DNA of 64,000 nucleotides, from the NCBI RefSeq assembly GCF_006575665.1, contig NZ_CP041253.1:3757001-3821000 (forward strand), given 5' to 3'. The notes below the pieces were generated by a model. The model searched no databases. It was not told the DNA's origin and was given only the letters and a program-made list of their open reading frames with translations. Made by a program: the position numbers and the translations under genes. The DNA comes from Echinicola soli. Lineage in GTDB: Bacteria; Bacteroidota; Bacteroidia; Cytophagales; Cyclobacteriaceae. Every line of letters begins with the position of its first letter. The stretch's first letter is position 1. Shown piece after piece: positions 25,899 through 34,155 of the stretch.

Positions 25899-27503
25899 AT
25901 GAATAATGTAAGATTATCCCTGATATATATTGCCCTGTTCTTTGCTTTAAGTTCCTGCGAAAGCTTTCTGGAAGAAGAAAACCGGCAAACCTTGACCAAT
26001 GAAAATGCTTTCAGCAATTCACAGGTCTTTGACCAAATGGTTGCACATGCCTATGCAAAGCTGAGAACAGCCATTTCCTTTACCGATCCGGATTTATATG
26101 GAACAGATTTGGTTACCAGGAATTCGCCCGTAATAGGAGTAGACCAACTCAATGACTACGTTAATTTTTCAGCTACTAACTGGCCGGTAACCAACTACTG
26201 GTCCAATTATTTCCAGGTGGTCACGGCGGCCAATGTAGTCATCTCCAGGCTTCCGGAAATAACGGGGGTGGCCCAGGAGGAAAGCTCCGTAGGCTTGGCC
26301 GAAGCAAAGTTCCTGAGAGCACTTGCCTATTTCAGGTTGGTCGAACATTTCGGTGATTTGCCCATAGTCCTTGAGGAAATTACGACGGCTACCACACAAT
26401 TTACAAGGGAAAGTGAACAAGTAGTTTACCAGCAGATTCTTCAGGATCTCGATGGTGCCATATCTGCATTGCCCGAAAGTAGGGCGGAATATGGAAGGGC
26501 CACTAATGCTGCTGCACGGCACTTAAAGGCAAAGGTACTGTTGACAAGGGGCTATAAGGATTTCGGCAGCTCTGAGGATTTCAGCAAAGCAGCGGAGCTG
26601 GTAGAAGCAGTAATGGACCACCACCCGCTGGAACCTTCCTTTTCCAATGTCGTGGATATCGAAAACCAACGAAATGATGAAGTCATCTTTGCCATGTTGT
26701 TTGGTGGTGACCCCCAATCCATCGGAACGGGAAATTACAGGCACAAGTATTTTAAGTTCGATTATGATGTATATCCAGGGATGGAAAGGACAGCCCTTTA
26801 CAACCAAGGATTGGGGAATACCCTTACCCCTTACTATTTCAGTTTGTACCAACAGGAGGATCAGAGGGCACAGGAATCATTCAGGAGGGTCATCTATGCG
26901 CTAGTGGATGACCAGGAAGCAGGAATTGCCAAAGGGGATACCGCTATTTATTTTCCAGTAAATAGTTGGTCCGAACAGGATAAGGCAGCCAAAAAGTATG
27001 CAGTCATCAATCCTGATGAGTATTTCACCAACGATGGGTATACCATGGTTCACTATCCTATGTTCAAGAAGTTCGATGATCCGGAGGTGACCTATTCTGC
27101 GGCCGGAAGAGAACCCAAGGGGGAGAGGGACGCTGTTGTGTTTAGGTCAGCAGAGACCTTGTTGATCGGAGCTGAAGCCCACTATAAGCTAGGGGAACTA
27201 GAAAAGGCTGCAGGTTTGCTTAATATCCTTAGAAACCGAGCAGGGATTGAAGTTCCTCTGGTTGCGGGGGACATAAACCTTGATTTCATTTTGGATGAAA
27301 GTGCCCGGGAGTTGATGGGAGAAACTAGTCGGTGGATGGATTTAAAAAGAACCAACAAGTTGGTTGAAAGGGTGTTGGAGCACAATCCTCATGCAGCGCT
27401 GAACCAGGCCATCAGGCCTCATCATCTATTAAGACCAATCCCCCAGAGTGAAATTGACCTGAGCAATAACAGTTTAAGCCAAAATGAAGGTTATCTTTTC
27501 TAA
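25899..27503 (+). CDS. SusD/RagB-family substrate-binding lipoprotein
   Basis: The 534-residue protein has a lipoprotein signal ending at LSSC (Cys20) and SusD-type features: ESFLEEENRQTLTNENAF at the mature N-terminus, TPR-like helices with EAKFLRALAYFRLVEHFGDLP, and a C-terminal block ETLLIGAEAHYKLGELEKAAGLLNILRNRAG..ELMGETSRWMDLKRTNKLVERV. It closes over the SusC pore and binds the substrate at the cell surface. It follows susC by 27 bp and ends the cluster before a terminator. Confidence 0.97.
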   Translation: MNNVRLSLIYIALFFALSSCESFLEEENRQTLTNENAFSNSQVFDQMVAHAYAKLRTAISFTDPDLYGTDLVTRNSPVIGVDQLNDYVNFSATNWPVTNYWSNYFQVVTAANVVISRLPEITGVAQEESSVGLAEAKFLRALAYFRLVEHFGDLPIVLEEITTATTQFTRESEQVVYQQILQDLDGAISALPESRAEYGRATNAAARHLKAKVLLTRGYKDFGSSEDFSKAAELVEAVMDHHPLEPSFSNVVDIENQRNDEVIFAMLFGGDPQSIGTGNYRHKYFKFDYDVYPGMERTALYNQGLGNTLTPYYFSLYQQEDQRAQESFRRVIYALVDDQEAGIAKGDTAIYFPVNSWSEQDKAAKKYAVINPDEYFTNDGYTMVHYPMFKKFDDPEVTYSAAGREPKGERDAVVFRSAETLLIGAEAHYKLGELEKAAGLLNILRNRAGIEVPLVAGDINLDFILDESARELMGETSRWMDLKRTNKLVERVLEHNPHAALNQAIRPHHLLRPIPQSEIDLSNNSLSQNEGYLF

Positions 27504-27506
27504 TTG

Positions 27507-27535
27507 GCATTTTCGTGAAAATGCGATGGTTTTTT
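27507..27535 (+). terminator. Terminator of the SusCD cluster
   Basis: GCATTTTC/GAAAATGC is an 8-bp perfect stem with a 2-base loop, 3 bp after the SusD stop codon, followed by GATGGTTTTTTC. The tiny loop may rearrange, but stem and T-run fit a rho-independent terminator. Confidence 0.65.
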
Positions 27536-27600
27536 CAGCAATGTGAGGTTGCAAAAGACAGCCCTTATTTTGGAAATATTGAGTTTTAGAGATAAATAGT

Positions 27601-27640
27601 AATAGGGACAGCAAAATACTAGCTGTCCCTATTTGTTTTT
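27601..27640 (+). terminator. Strong hairpin terminator
   Basis: AATAGGGACAGC (27601-27612) and GCTGTCCCTATT (27622-27633) form a 12-bp perfect stem with a 9-base loop, followed by GTTTTT. It can act as a second terminator for the SusCD transcript. Confidence 0.8.
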
Positions 27641-27730
27641 ATGATTATACGCAATTATGCCAGTAGCCAAATTTAAGAAGGACAGGTAGTGACAATAAGT
27701 TGTAGGAGGGATTGAAACAAGGTTATTTGG

Positions 27731-28385
27731 TCAAAACAAAATATTCTGACCATGTTGTTTTAGCAGTACTTTCTGGAGGGCTTCCGGATCAATCCGTTTG
27801 CCATTTGGTTCATAGAGGTTGACGGTTCTGCACTTAGGGTTGGCTGCTACCGGAAAACGCCCTTCTATGCCGGATATGTTGACAGTGTGGAGGTTTCCTT
27901 TTTTGGGAGCTGATCAAATAATCTTTCCGATTAAAATCTTCCATTTCCATGATGTATAAGTCCTTAAGCGAACTTTCTAGATCAAACCCATCACCTTCAG
28001 GATATTGAAGCATGGGATATTGGCCTTTGTTGTTCTTTTCTGCCAGGTTTAATTGTATCCATGCATTGTATCGCTTCCCTTCTTTGTTGAAAAGGGTTTT
28101 GTAGACAGGTCTCCATTCCAGTAGGTTAAAGGCTTCTTTGGCAGAGATGTTCTGGTTTAGATAGAAGGTCTGGGATAGAGTTGCTCCGTCTGGTTTGATA
28201 AGTTTCGCTTCAAAGGAATTGAAATAGTACTGCCCGTTTTTTTCCGATTTACGGAAGTTGAGACTGTAATACATATTCTTTTCTCCCATCGATACCGTAT
28301 GCAGCAGTTTAAAGGTACCGTTTCCCTTATTAATCTGATCTTCAAGTTCCTTTCCAAGTCCTTCTGTAATACAGCTGATTACGTC
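27731..28385 (-). pseudogene. DUF3945-like conjugative-element protein, truncated and frameshifted
   Basis: On the minus strand, codons from about 28385 read ISCITEGLGKELEDQINKG, FKLLHTVSMGEKNMYYSLNF, then FEAKLIKPDGATLSQTFYL, AKEAFNLLEWRPVYKTLFN and KRYNAWIQLNL. This is the repeat-like domain of DUF3945-type proteins carried by Bacteroides-type conjugative elements. Near 27900 a run of A/T shifts the frame; the continuation in the other frame reads KKGNLHTVNISGIEGRFPV, NPKCRTVNLYEPNGKRIDPE to a stop at 27731. There is an in-frame stop just upstream of 28385. So it is a decayed fragment, perhaps left by an element that once integrated at the adjoining tRNA gene. Confidence 0.7.
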
Positions 28386-28481
28386 CTAAAACGGGACCCA
28401 AAATAGAAAATTATTTTGGGTCACCGAATAGGTCCCATTTTCTTTGAAATTGCATGTGGTCTTTTGTTGTATAAAAAACAA

Positions 28482-28515
28482 AAAACCCTTCAAATCATAC
28501 GATCTGAAGGGTTTT
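28482..28515 (-). terminator. Terminator of tRNA-Pro
   Basis: AAAACCCTTCA and TGAAGGGTTTT (28482-28492, 28505-28515) form an 11-bp perfect stem; on the minus strand it is followed by TTGTTTTTT. It lies about 25 bp past the tRNA 3' end. Confidence 0.85.
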
Positions 28516-28538
28516 GGTGGTAATTGTACCCGTTTTTG

Positions 28539-28613
28539 TCGGGGTGGCAGGATTCGAACCTGCGACCTCCTGCTCCCAAAGCAGGCGCGATGACCGGGCT
28601 ACGCTACACCCCG
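28539..28613 (-). tRNA. tRNA-Pro (anticodon TGG)
   Basis: The minus strand starts CGGGGTGTAGCGTAGCCCGG at 28613 and ends CCACCCCGA at 28539. A 7-bp acceptor stem, D arm, anticodon stem CCTGC/GCAGG with loop TTTGGGA (anticodon TGG) and T arm around GGTTCGAATCC all pair. CCA is not encoded. Its first 27 bases are also the end of the first unit of the 110-bp tandem array lying upstream. Confidence 0.95.
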
Positions 28614-29429
28614 AAATTATAATGAGTGGGATTTTCGTCCAAAATCCCCATTGTTCTTTTTAACAACCTTGCGACTTTCCCGATACCAATCGGGACGCAA
28701 TGACCGGGCTACGCTACACCCCGAAATTATAATGAGTGGGATTTTCGTCCAAAATCCCCATTGTTCTTTTTAACAACCTTGCGACTTTCCCGATACCAAT
28801 CGGGACGCGATGACCGGGCTACGCTACACCCCGAAATTATAATGAGTGGGATTTTCGTCCAAAATCCCCATTGTTCTTTTTAACAACCTTGCGACTTTCC
28901 CGATACCAACCGGGACGCAATGACCGGGCTACGCTACACCCCGAAATTATAATGAGTGGGATTTTCGTCCAAAATCCCCATTGTTCTTTTTAACAAGCTT
29001 GCGACTTTCCCGATACCAATCGGGACGCAATGACCGGGCTACGCTACACCCCGAAATTATAATGAGTGGGATTTTCGTCCAAAATCCCCATTGTTCTTTT
29101 TAACAAGCTTGCGACTTTCCCGATACCAATCGGGACGCGATGACCGGGCTACGCTACACCCCGAAATTATAATGAGTGGGATTTTCGTTCAAAATCCCCA
29201 TTGTTCTTTTTAACAAGCTTGCGACTTTCCCGATACCAATCGGGACGCGATGACCGGGCTACGCTACACCCCGAAATTATAATGAGTGGGATTTTCGTCC
29301 AAAATCCCCATTGTTCTTTTTAACAAGCTTGCGACTTTCCCGATACCAATCGGGACGCAATGACCGGGCTACGCTACACCCCGAAATTATAATGAGTGGG
29401 ATTTTCGTTCAAAATCCCCATTGTTCTTT
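28587..29429 (-). repeat. 110-bp tandem array of tRNA-Pro-like sequences, 7 full units and a partial eighth
   Basis: Units start at 28587, 28697, 28807, 28917, 29027, 29137, 29247 and 29357 (partial). Read on the minus strand, each has a copy of the tRNA-Pro acceptor 5' strand and D arm (CGGGGTGTAGCGTAGCCCGG plus TCAT), then a hairpin CCCGA-TTGGTA-TCGGG where the anticodon arm should be, GTCGCAAGG matching the variable region, a TTGTT/AACAA hairpin in the T-arm position, and a GGGATTTT/AAAATCCC hairpin. The first unit runs into the genuine tRNA; the other seven tRNA-like copies have 5' ends at 28723 and every 110 bp to 29383. They lack a matching 3' acceptor strand. Units differ by only a few bases (GCGA/GCAA, CCTTG/GCTTG, GTCC/GTTC). 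Confidence 0.9.
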
Positions 29430-29494
29430 GACAAACAAAAGCTATTGCTCCCATACTAAGTCGTTTATCACCAAAAGGTTACGTTATTACTAAA

Positions 29495-29520
29495 AAAAGG
29501 ATTCCGTTTAGAATCCTTTT
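29495..29520 (-). terminator. Terminator of tRNA-Ser
   Basis: AAAAGGATTC and GAATCCTTTT (29495-29504, 29511-29520) form a 10-bp stem with a 6-base loop, with TTT following on the minus strand. Confidence 0.8.
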
Positions 29521-29521
29521 G

Positions 29522-29610
29522 TAGAGAGTGGGGGATTCGAACCCCCGGTACGGTTTGACCCGTACGACAGTTTAGCAAACTGCTGGTTTAAGCCACTCAC
29601 CCAACTCTCT
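29522..29610 (-). tRNA. tRNA-Ser (anticodon GCT)
   Basis: The minus strand begins AGAGAGTTGGGTGAGTGGCT and ends CCCCCACTCTCTA. The acceptor AGAGAGT/ACTCTCT, the loop TTTGCTAA with anticodon GCT, a long variable arm (GTACGGG..CCGTAC) and GGTTCGAATCC identify it as a class II tRNA-Ser. Confidence 0.93.
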
Positions 29611-30010
29611 ATAGTAATTTAGATCCGACGTTTTAGTGGTCGCAACGAATGATTAAAATCACTCACTTTTACTCTGAATTTGCCGGAATACTCTCGTTTG
29701 TTTCCCTAAAGGCGTTGCAAATATAAAGGATAATTTTCCACTAAAGCAAACCTCCTAAGGCAAAATAGGTGGATATTTTTAACGTTTATAATGGATGTTT
29801 ACTTAAGTTTCTGTGGATCAATGGGTAAAATTTTAAGCCCCTTCTATGTAAATGAGAATCTTTCTTTTTCCTGATATGAGTAGTGAAAGTTCAATTTTAT
29901 AATCTCGGTGTTATCATATTTCTTGGAATGGAAAAGTTCATATCCTTCATCAAGTTCCGAAGCCCATAGTGGAGAGCAATAGATTGTCGATAGCGATTAT
30001 TCTTTCTGGC
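29611..30010. other. Intergenic region without a recognised gene
   Basis: About 400 bp between tRNA-Ser and the sirtuin gene. It is AT-rich, presumably holds the tRNA-Ser promoter on the minus strand, and shows no frame with family resemblance and no repeat of note. Confidence 0.6.
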
Positions 30011-30700
30011 TTATGCTTTTATCATTGACATCATCTTACTAACACCTAAACTGGCTATATCTTCTATGGTAATTAAATTAGAGACATGACCTATATCCGG
30101 GATTTTGACGTCAATGATATACTTGGGAATGTCTTGTGAGGTATATTGAATCAGACCAGCCGCAGGATATACAAGCATAGATGTGCCGATGACGGCAAAA
30201 ATATCCGCTTCCTGGGCTGCTATAGCTGCTGATTTCATCATGGGTACCATCTCCCCAAACCAAACGATGAACGGCCTTAATTGACTTCCTTTTTCACATT
30301 TGTCGCCAAGTTTAATTTCCCAATGGTCCAGTTCATAGACCAGTGCAGGATCCAATGTACTTTGAGCTTTTGATAATTCACCATGGAGGTGAATGACATT
30401 GGAGGATCCGGCCCGTTCGTGGAGATTGTCTACGTTTTGGGTGACGATGGTGACATCAAAGTCCTTTTCTAGCGCTGCCAAACCATAGTGGGCACCATTG
30501 GGTTCGACTTCTAGGGATTGTTTTCTGCGTTGGTTATAAAAGTCCAGTACCAGTTTCTTGTTTTTTCGCCAGCCTTCTGGAGTAGCTACTTCCATGACAT
30601 CATGCCCCTCCCATAGTCCGTTACTGTCTCTGAAGGTTTTTATCCCGCTCTCTGCGGATATGCCCGCACCGGTTAATGCTACCAGTTTCTTTTTCTCCAT
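30011..30700 (-). CDS. cobB: NAD-dependent protein deacylase, sirtuin family
   Basis: The 229-residue protein has the sirtuin NAD fold: GAGISAESGIKTFRD (residues 11-25), TQNVDNLHERAG (88-98), catalytic His106 in HLHGE and GTSMLVYPAAG near 175. A YNQRR motif at 55-59 matches the Tyr-x-x-Arg pair of class III (CobB/SIRT5-like) enzymes, which remove succinyl and related acidic acyl groups from lysine using NAD. The usual four zinc cysteines are missing; only one Cys remains in that region, a loss seen in some compact bacterial sirtuins. It is a single gene with no obvious partner. Confidence 0.9.
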   Translation of the reverse strand: MEKKKLVALTGAGISAESGIKTFRDSNGLWEGHDVMEVATPEGWRKNKKLVLDFYNQRRKQSLEVEPNGAHYGLAALEKDFDVTIVTQNVDNLHERAGSSNVIHLHGELSKAQSTLDPALVYELDHWEIKLGDKCEKGSQLRPFIVWFGEMVPMMKSAAIAAQEADIFAVIGTSMLVYPAAGLIQYTSQDIPKYIIDVKIPDIGHVSNLITIEDIASLGVSKMMSMIKA

Positions 30701-30983
30701 TGATATTGAGTCTTATGGATTTTCATTTGTGAAAAAGCATGGAATCTCTGGGAAATAGTTTTTGGTTGAACGACTGCATATTTCACTACTTACACCATTT
30801 TGATAAATATTTTTGCTTTGTCATTACGGCGAAAGGAGAAATCCCATAAGTTAAGACCACAGCAAAAAAGATGCTGTCCCATGTTGGAATTACCGTTATT
30901 CAGGAGTTATGAACAATATAATTTTTATTTTTTAAAAGCGATTTCCCTATGCCAAATCATAGATAGCATGGGGTAGGAAGCAA
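30701..30983. other. Intergenic region without a recognised gene
   Basis: About 280 bp between the sirtuin start and the topoisomerase terminator. It should contain the sirtuin promoter (minus strand). AAGATGCTGTCCCATG near 30870 resembles scattered transposase-end words but no element can be defined. Confidence 0.5.
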
Positions 30984-31013
30984 AAAAACCGGATACATGC
31001 TGATCCGGTTTTT
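30984..31013 (-). terminator. Terminator of topA
   Basis: AAAAACCGGAT and ATCCGGTTTTT form an 11-bp perfect stem with an 8-base loop just past the topA stop codon (31017); the minus strand continues with TTTG. Confidence 0.85.
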
Positions 31014-31016
31014 ATT

Positions 31017-33338
31017 TTACTTTTTCTTTTTGGCAAACCTGCCTTTTTTCTTCTCCGGCTGGTTTTCTATGATCTCTATGGTCTCTTCATAGTTGAGGTC
31101 TTCTGCTACTTTATCCTTGGGGATTTTATAGTTCTTTTTGGCAAATTTGATATAAGGCCCCCAGCGTCCATTAAGGATTTGGATGTCTGGATTTTCGTCA
31201 AATGTCTTAATGTGCTTTTTGGCATCCGCCTCTCTTTTGTCCTTAATGAGTTGGATAGCTTCCGATTCATTGACACTTAATGGGTCGTATTCTTTTCCCA
31301 AGGAAACAAATTTCCCGTCATGGCGGATATAGGGGCCGAATCGTCCGATAGCCGCAACAATTTTTTTGTCTTCAAACATTCCGACATCCCGTGGTAATTT
31401 AAACAGCTCCATGGCATCTTCCAAGGTGATGTTTTCGATAAACTGTCCTTTTTTAAGACTTGCAAATTGCTTCTCTTCATCATCTTGATCACCGATCTGT
31501 ACGAGCGGACCGAATTTGCCCAACCGTGCAATTACTGGCTTGCCGGTTTTGGGGTCTTTGCCCAGCTCTCTGGAAGAGCTGACATTGGCACGTTCAACGG
31601 TTTCGGCTTCTTCTACGGTGTTATGAAACTTGCCGTAGAAATTCCCGATCATATTGTCCCACTGCTGGATACCCTGGGCGATATCATCAAACTCCTTTTC
31701 TACTTTTGCAGTGAATTTATAATCAATGACATTGGGGAAATGTTCCACCAAGAAGTCATTCACCACCATGGCTATATTGGTAGGGAAGAGTTTGTTCTTA
31801 TCTGAGCCGTAGTGCTCTGTTTTTTCAGCTTTGCTAAATGCACCGTCCTTAATCACCATTTCGATATAATCCCTTGGTTTGCCATCACGGGATTCTTTGA
31901 TGACATAATTACGTTTTTGGATGGTAGAAATGGTAGGGGCATAGGTGGATGGACGGCCAATGCCCATTTCTTCCAATTTCTTCACCAGAGAAGCTTCTGT
32001 GTAACGAGCCGGTGGCCTGGTGAAGCTTTGGCGGGACTTCATCTCGGTCAGATCAAGGTCTTGACCAATGGTCAAAGGAGGCAATAGCCCTCTATTTTCA
32101 TTGCTTTCCTCTTCGTCTTCATCATCTGTGCTTTCCAAATAGACCTTCAGGAATCCCTCAAATTTGATCACCTCACCGCTGGCACTAAGGGTGAGGTCTG
32201 AATTGCTGATGCCGATGGTCACTAGTGTTTTCTCTAGTTGGGCATCAGCCATCTGTGAGGCGATGGCCCGTTTCCAGATCAATTCATAGAGACGCTGCTC
32301 ATTTCTCTCTCCGGAGATTTCTTCATTGGCAAAATCAGTAGGGCGGATGGCTTCGTGCGCTTCCTGGGCACCTTCTGACTTTGAAGTGTATTTTCGCGAT
32401 TTATGATATTCTGGACCAAAAGCAGACATGATCTGGTTTTGGGCACTTTCCATGGCTTCTTGGGACAAGTTAACACTGTCTGTCCTCATATAGGTGATTT
32501 TACCGGCTTCATACAGCCGTTGGGCCAAGGTCATGGTCTGGGCCACTGAAAAGCTCAATTTCCTACTGGCTTCTTGCTGTAGTGTAGATGTGGTAAAGGG
32601 TGCTGCTGGAGTCTTTTTGGCAGGTTTTTTCTCAAGGTTCTTGATGGAAAAACTTGCCTCAAGACAAACTTTCAGAAATTCTTCTGCTTCTTCCTGGGTT
32701 TCAAACTTCCTTGGAAGTTCTGCGTTCAGTTCTTTGCCTTTGACATTAAATATAGCCGTAACCTTGTAGGAGGATTTGAACTCGAATTTATCGATTTCCC
32801 GTTCTCTTTCCACAATAAACCTCACTGCAACTGACTGTACCCTACCTGCCGAGAGCCCGGCTTTTACTTTTTTCCATAGCACAGGCGATAGTTCAAAACC
32901 CACGAGCCTGTCCAGAATCCTCCTGGCCTGCTGGGCATTGACCAGATCGATGTCTATATTTCTGGGGTTTTCGATCGCTTTGGTGATGGCATTTTTTGTG
33001 ATTTCTCTAAAGACAATCCGCTTGGTTTTATCACTATCGAGTTTTAGCACCTCTTTCAAATGCCATGAAATAGCTTCTCCTTCACGGTCATCATCACTTG
33101 CCAGATAGATGGTGTCAGAATCCTTTACCATTTTCTTTAGCTGTTTGATGACTTCTTTCTTATCTGAAGTTACCTCATAGGTTGGTTTGAAGTGGTTTTT
33201 TATATCTATAGCCTTGTCTCCTTTGGGAAGGTCCCTGACATGTCCGTAGCTGGAAGTTACTTTATAGTCCTTACCAAGATAGCCTTCGATTGTTTTGGCT
33301 TTGGCAGGAGATTCGACAATGACTAGATTTTTTGGCAT
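31017..33338 (-). CDS. topA: DNA topoisomerase I
   Basis: The 773-residue type IA topoisomerase relaxes negative supercoils through a single-strand nick. The N-terminal TOPRIM domain (KNLVIVESPAKAKTIEGYLG; DDDREGEAISWHL) is followed by the catalytic domain with GKITYMRTDSVNLS, active Tyr283. The C-terminal third has several Topo-C repeats (GPLVQIG, GPYIRHDGKFVSLG, GRWGPYIKF) in place of zinc fingers, and a lysine-rich end (KKKGRFAKKKK), which is usual for Bacteroidota. Full length and intact; a core gene. Confidence 0.97.
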   Translation of the reverse strand: MPKNLVIVESPAKAKTIEGYLGKDYKVTSSYGHVRDLPKGDKAIDIKNHFKPTYEVTSDKKEVIKQLKKMVKDSDTIYLASDDDREGEAISWHLKEVLKLDSDKTKRIVFREITKNAITKAIENPRNIDIDLVNAQQARRILDRLVGFELSPVLWKKVKAGLSAGRVQSVAVRFIVEREREIDKFEFKSSYKVTAIFNVKGKELNAELPRKFETQEEAEEFLKVCLEASFSIKNLEKKPAKKTPAAPFTTSTLQQEASRKLSFSVAQTMTLAQRLYEAGKITYMRTDSVNLSQEAMESAQNQIMSAFGPEYHKSRKYTSKSEGAQEAHEAIRPTDFANEEISGERNEQRLYELIWKRAIASQMADAQLEKTLVTIGISNSDLTLSASGEVIKFEGFLKVYLESTDDEDEEESNENRGLLPPLTIGQDLDLTEMKSRQSFTRPPARYTEASLVKKLEEMGIGRPSTYAPTISTIQKRNYVIKESRDGKPRDYIEMVIKDGAFSKAEKTEHYGSDKNKLFPTNIAMVVNDFLVEHFPNVIDYKFTAKVEKEFDDIAQGIQQWDNMIGNFYGKFHNTVEEAETVERANVSSSRELGKDPKTGKPVIARLGKFGPLVQIGDQDDEEKQFASLKKGQFIENITLEDAMELFKLPRDVGMFEDKKIVAAIGRFGPYIRHDGKFVSLGKEYDPLSVNESEAIQLIKDKREADAKKHIKTFDENPDIQILNGRWGPYIKFAKKNYKIPKDKVAEDLNYEETIEIIENQPEKKKGRFAKKKK

Positions 33339-33498
33339 AATGGTTTTACTTTACTTGAAGTGCTGAGTGCTGTCCTCAACAAAATCCAAAAATAGAAGCG
33401 ATTATATTCTCCTCCAAATAATAATCCATCTCATATTGCTTTTGGCACGGTTATTTTATTGTAGTATTGTAATAATTTTTAATCTAACACTAACCCAA

Positions 33499-33978
33499 AT
33501 GACTAAGGTACTAACTTTATTGAGACATGGGGAAGCGGAATATGGTCATGGTCAGGAGAAAGACTTCTCCCGAAAATTAACATCCGCTGGCAAATTAAAA
33601 CTAGAAAGGCTCACAAATGTTTTGGCGGAGCGGAACCTGAATTACGATGTTGTTATTTCGAGCACAGCGGTAAGGACATATAAAACCACCGAGATAGTAC
33701 TAAAGGCTATCCAAACTGATGAATGCACATTTCTTGATTCCTTATATTTGGCCGATGTTCAAACGATCCTGGACTATTGTGGAAGTTTACCAAACAAATA
33801 TAATAAGGTAATGGTGGTCGGTCATAATCCCGGGATAAGTGCTTTCCTGTCATTTATTACCGGAGAGTATCTTATTAGCCTGCAGCCAGGCATGATGGCC
33901 ATGGTGGATTTTGAAGTAGATGCTTGGGAAATCGCCATAACCAGGGGAATGGGGAATCTGGTGGAAATTTTGCAGTAA
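33499..33978 (+). CDS. SixA-like histidine phosphatase
   Basis: The ATG at 33499 gives 159 residues beginning MTKVLTLLRHGEAEYG, where LLRHGEA is the catalytic RHG motif of the histidine phosphatase superfamily; an ATG at 33367 would add 44 unconserved residues. VVISSTAVRTYKTTEIV and VMVVGHNPGISAFLSFI supply the second arginine and the second catalytic histidine. SixA removes phosphate from phosphohistidine in signalling proteins; small SixA-like proteins in Bacteroidota have unknown targets. Divergent from topA. Confidence 0.9.
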   Translation: MTKVLTLLRHGEAEYGHGQEKDFSRKLTSAGKLKLERLTNVLAERNLNYDVVISSTAVRTYKTTEIVLKAIQTDECTFLDSLYLADVQTILDYCGSLPNKYNKVMVVGHNPGISAFLSFITGEYLISLQPGMMAMVDFEVDAWEIAITRGMGNLVEILQ

Positions 33979-34155
33979 ACTTAAATTTAGCGAAACGAAC
34001 ATTTTTTCGGTTGATTATACTATTGAAGCAATAATTTGTAAATATTGTTTCATTGTTTGGGTGAAAACCAAATTTAATGTAAATTATACTTAAGGTTAAC
34101 TGTCGTCCAAATCATATGTGACAGCATATCTGGCAGTTATAAATTTGAAATAAAT

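Noticed and set aside
28587..29429. CRISPR array
   Set aside because: The 110-bp units are contiguous and almost identical with no variable spacers, and contain tRNA sequence; no cas genes nearby.
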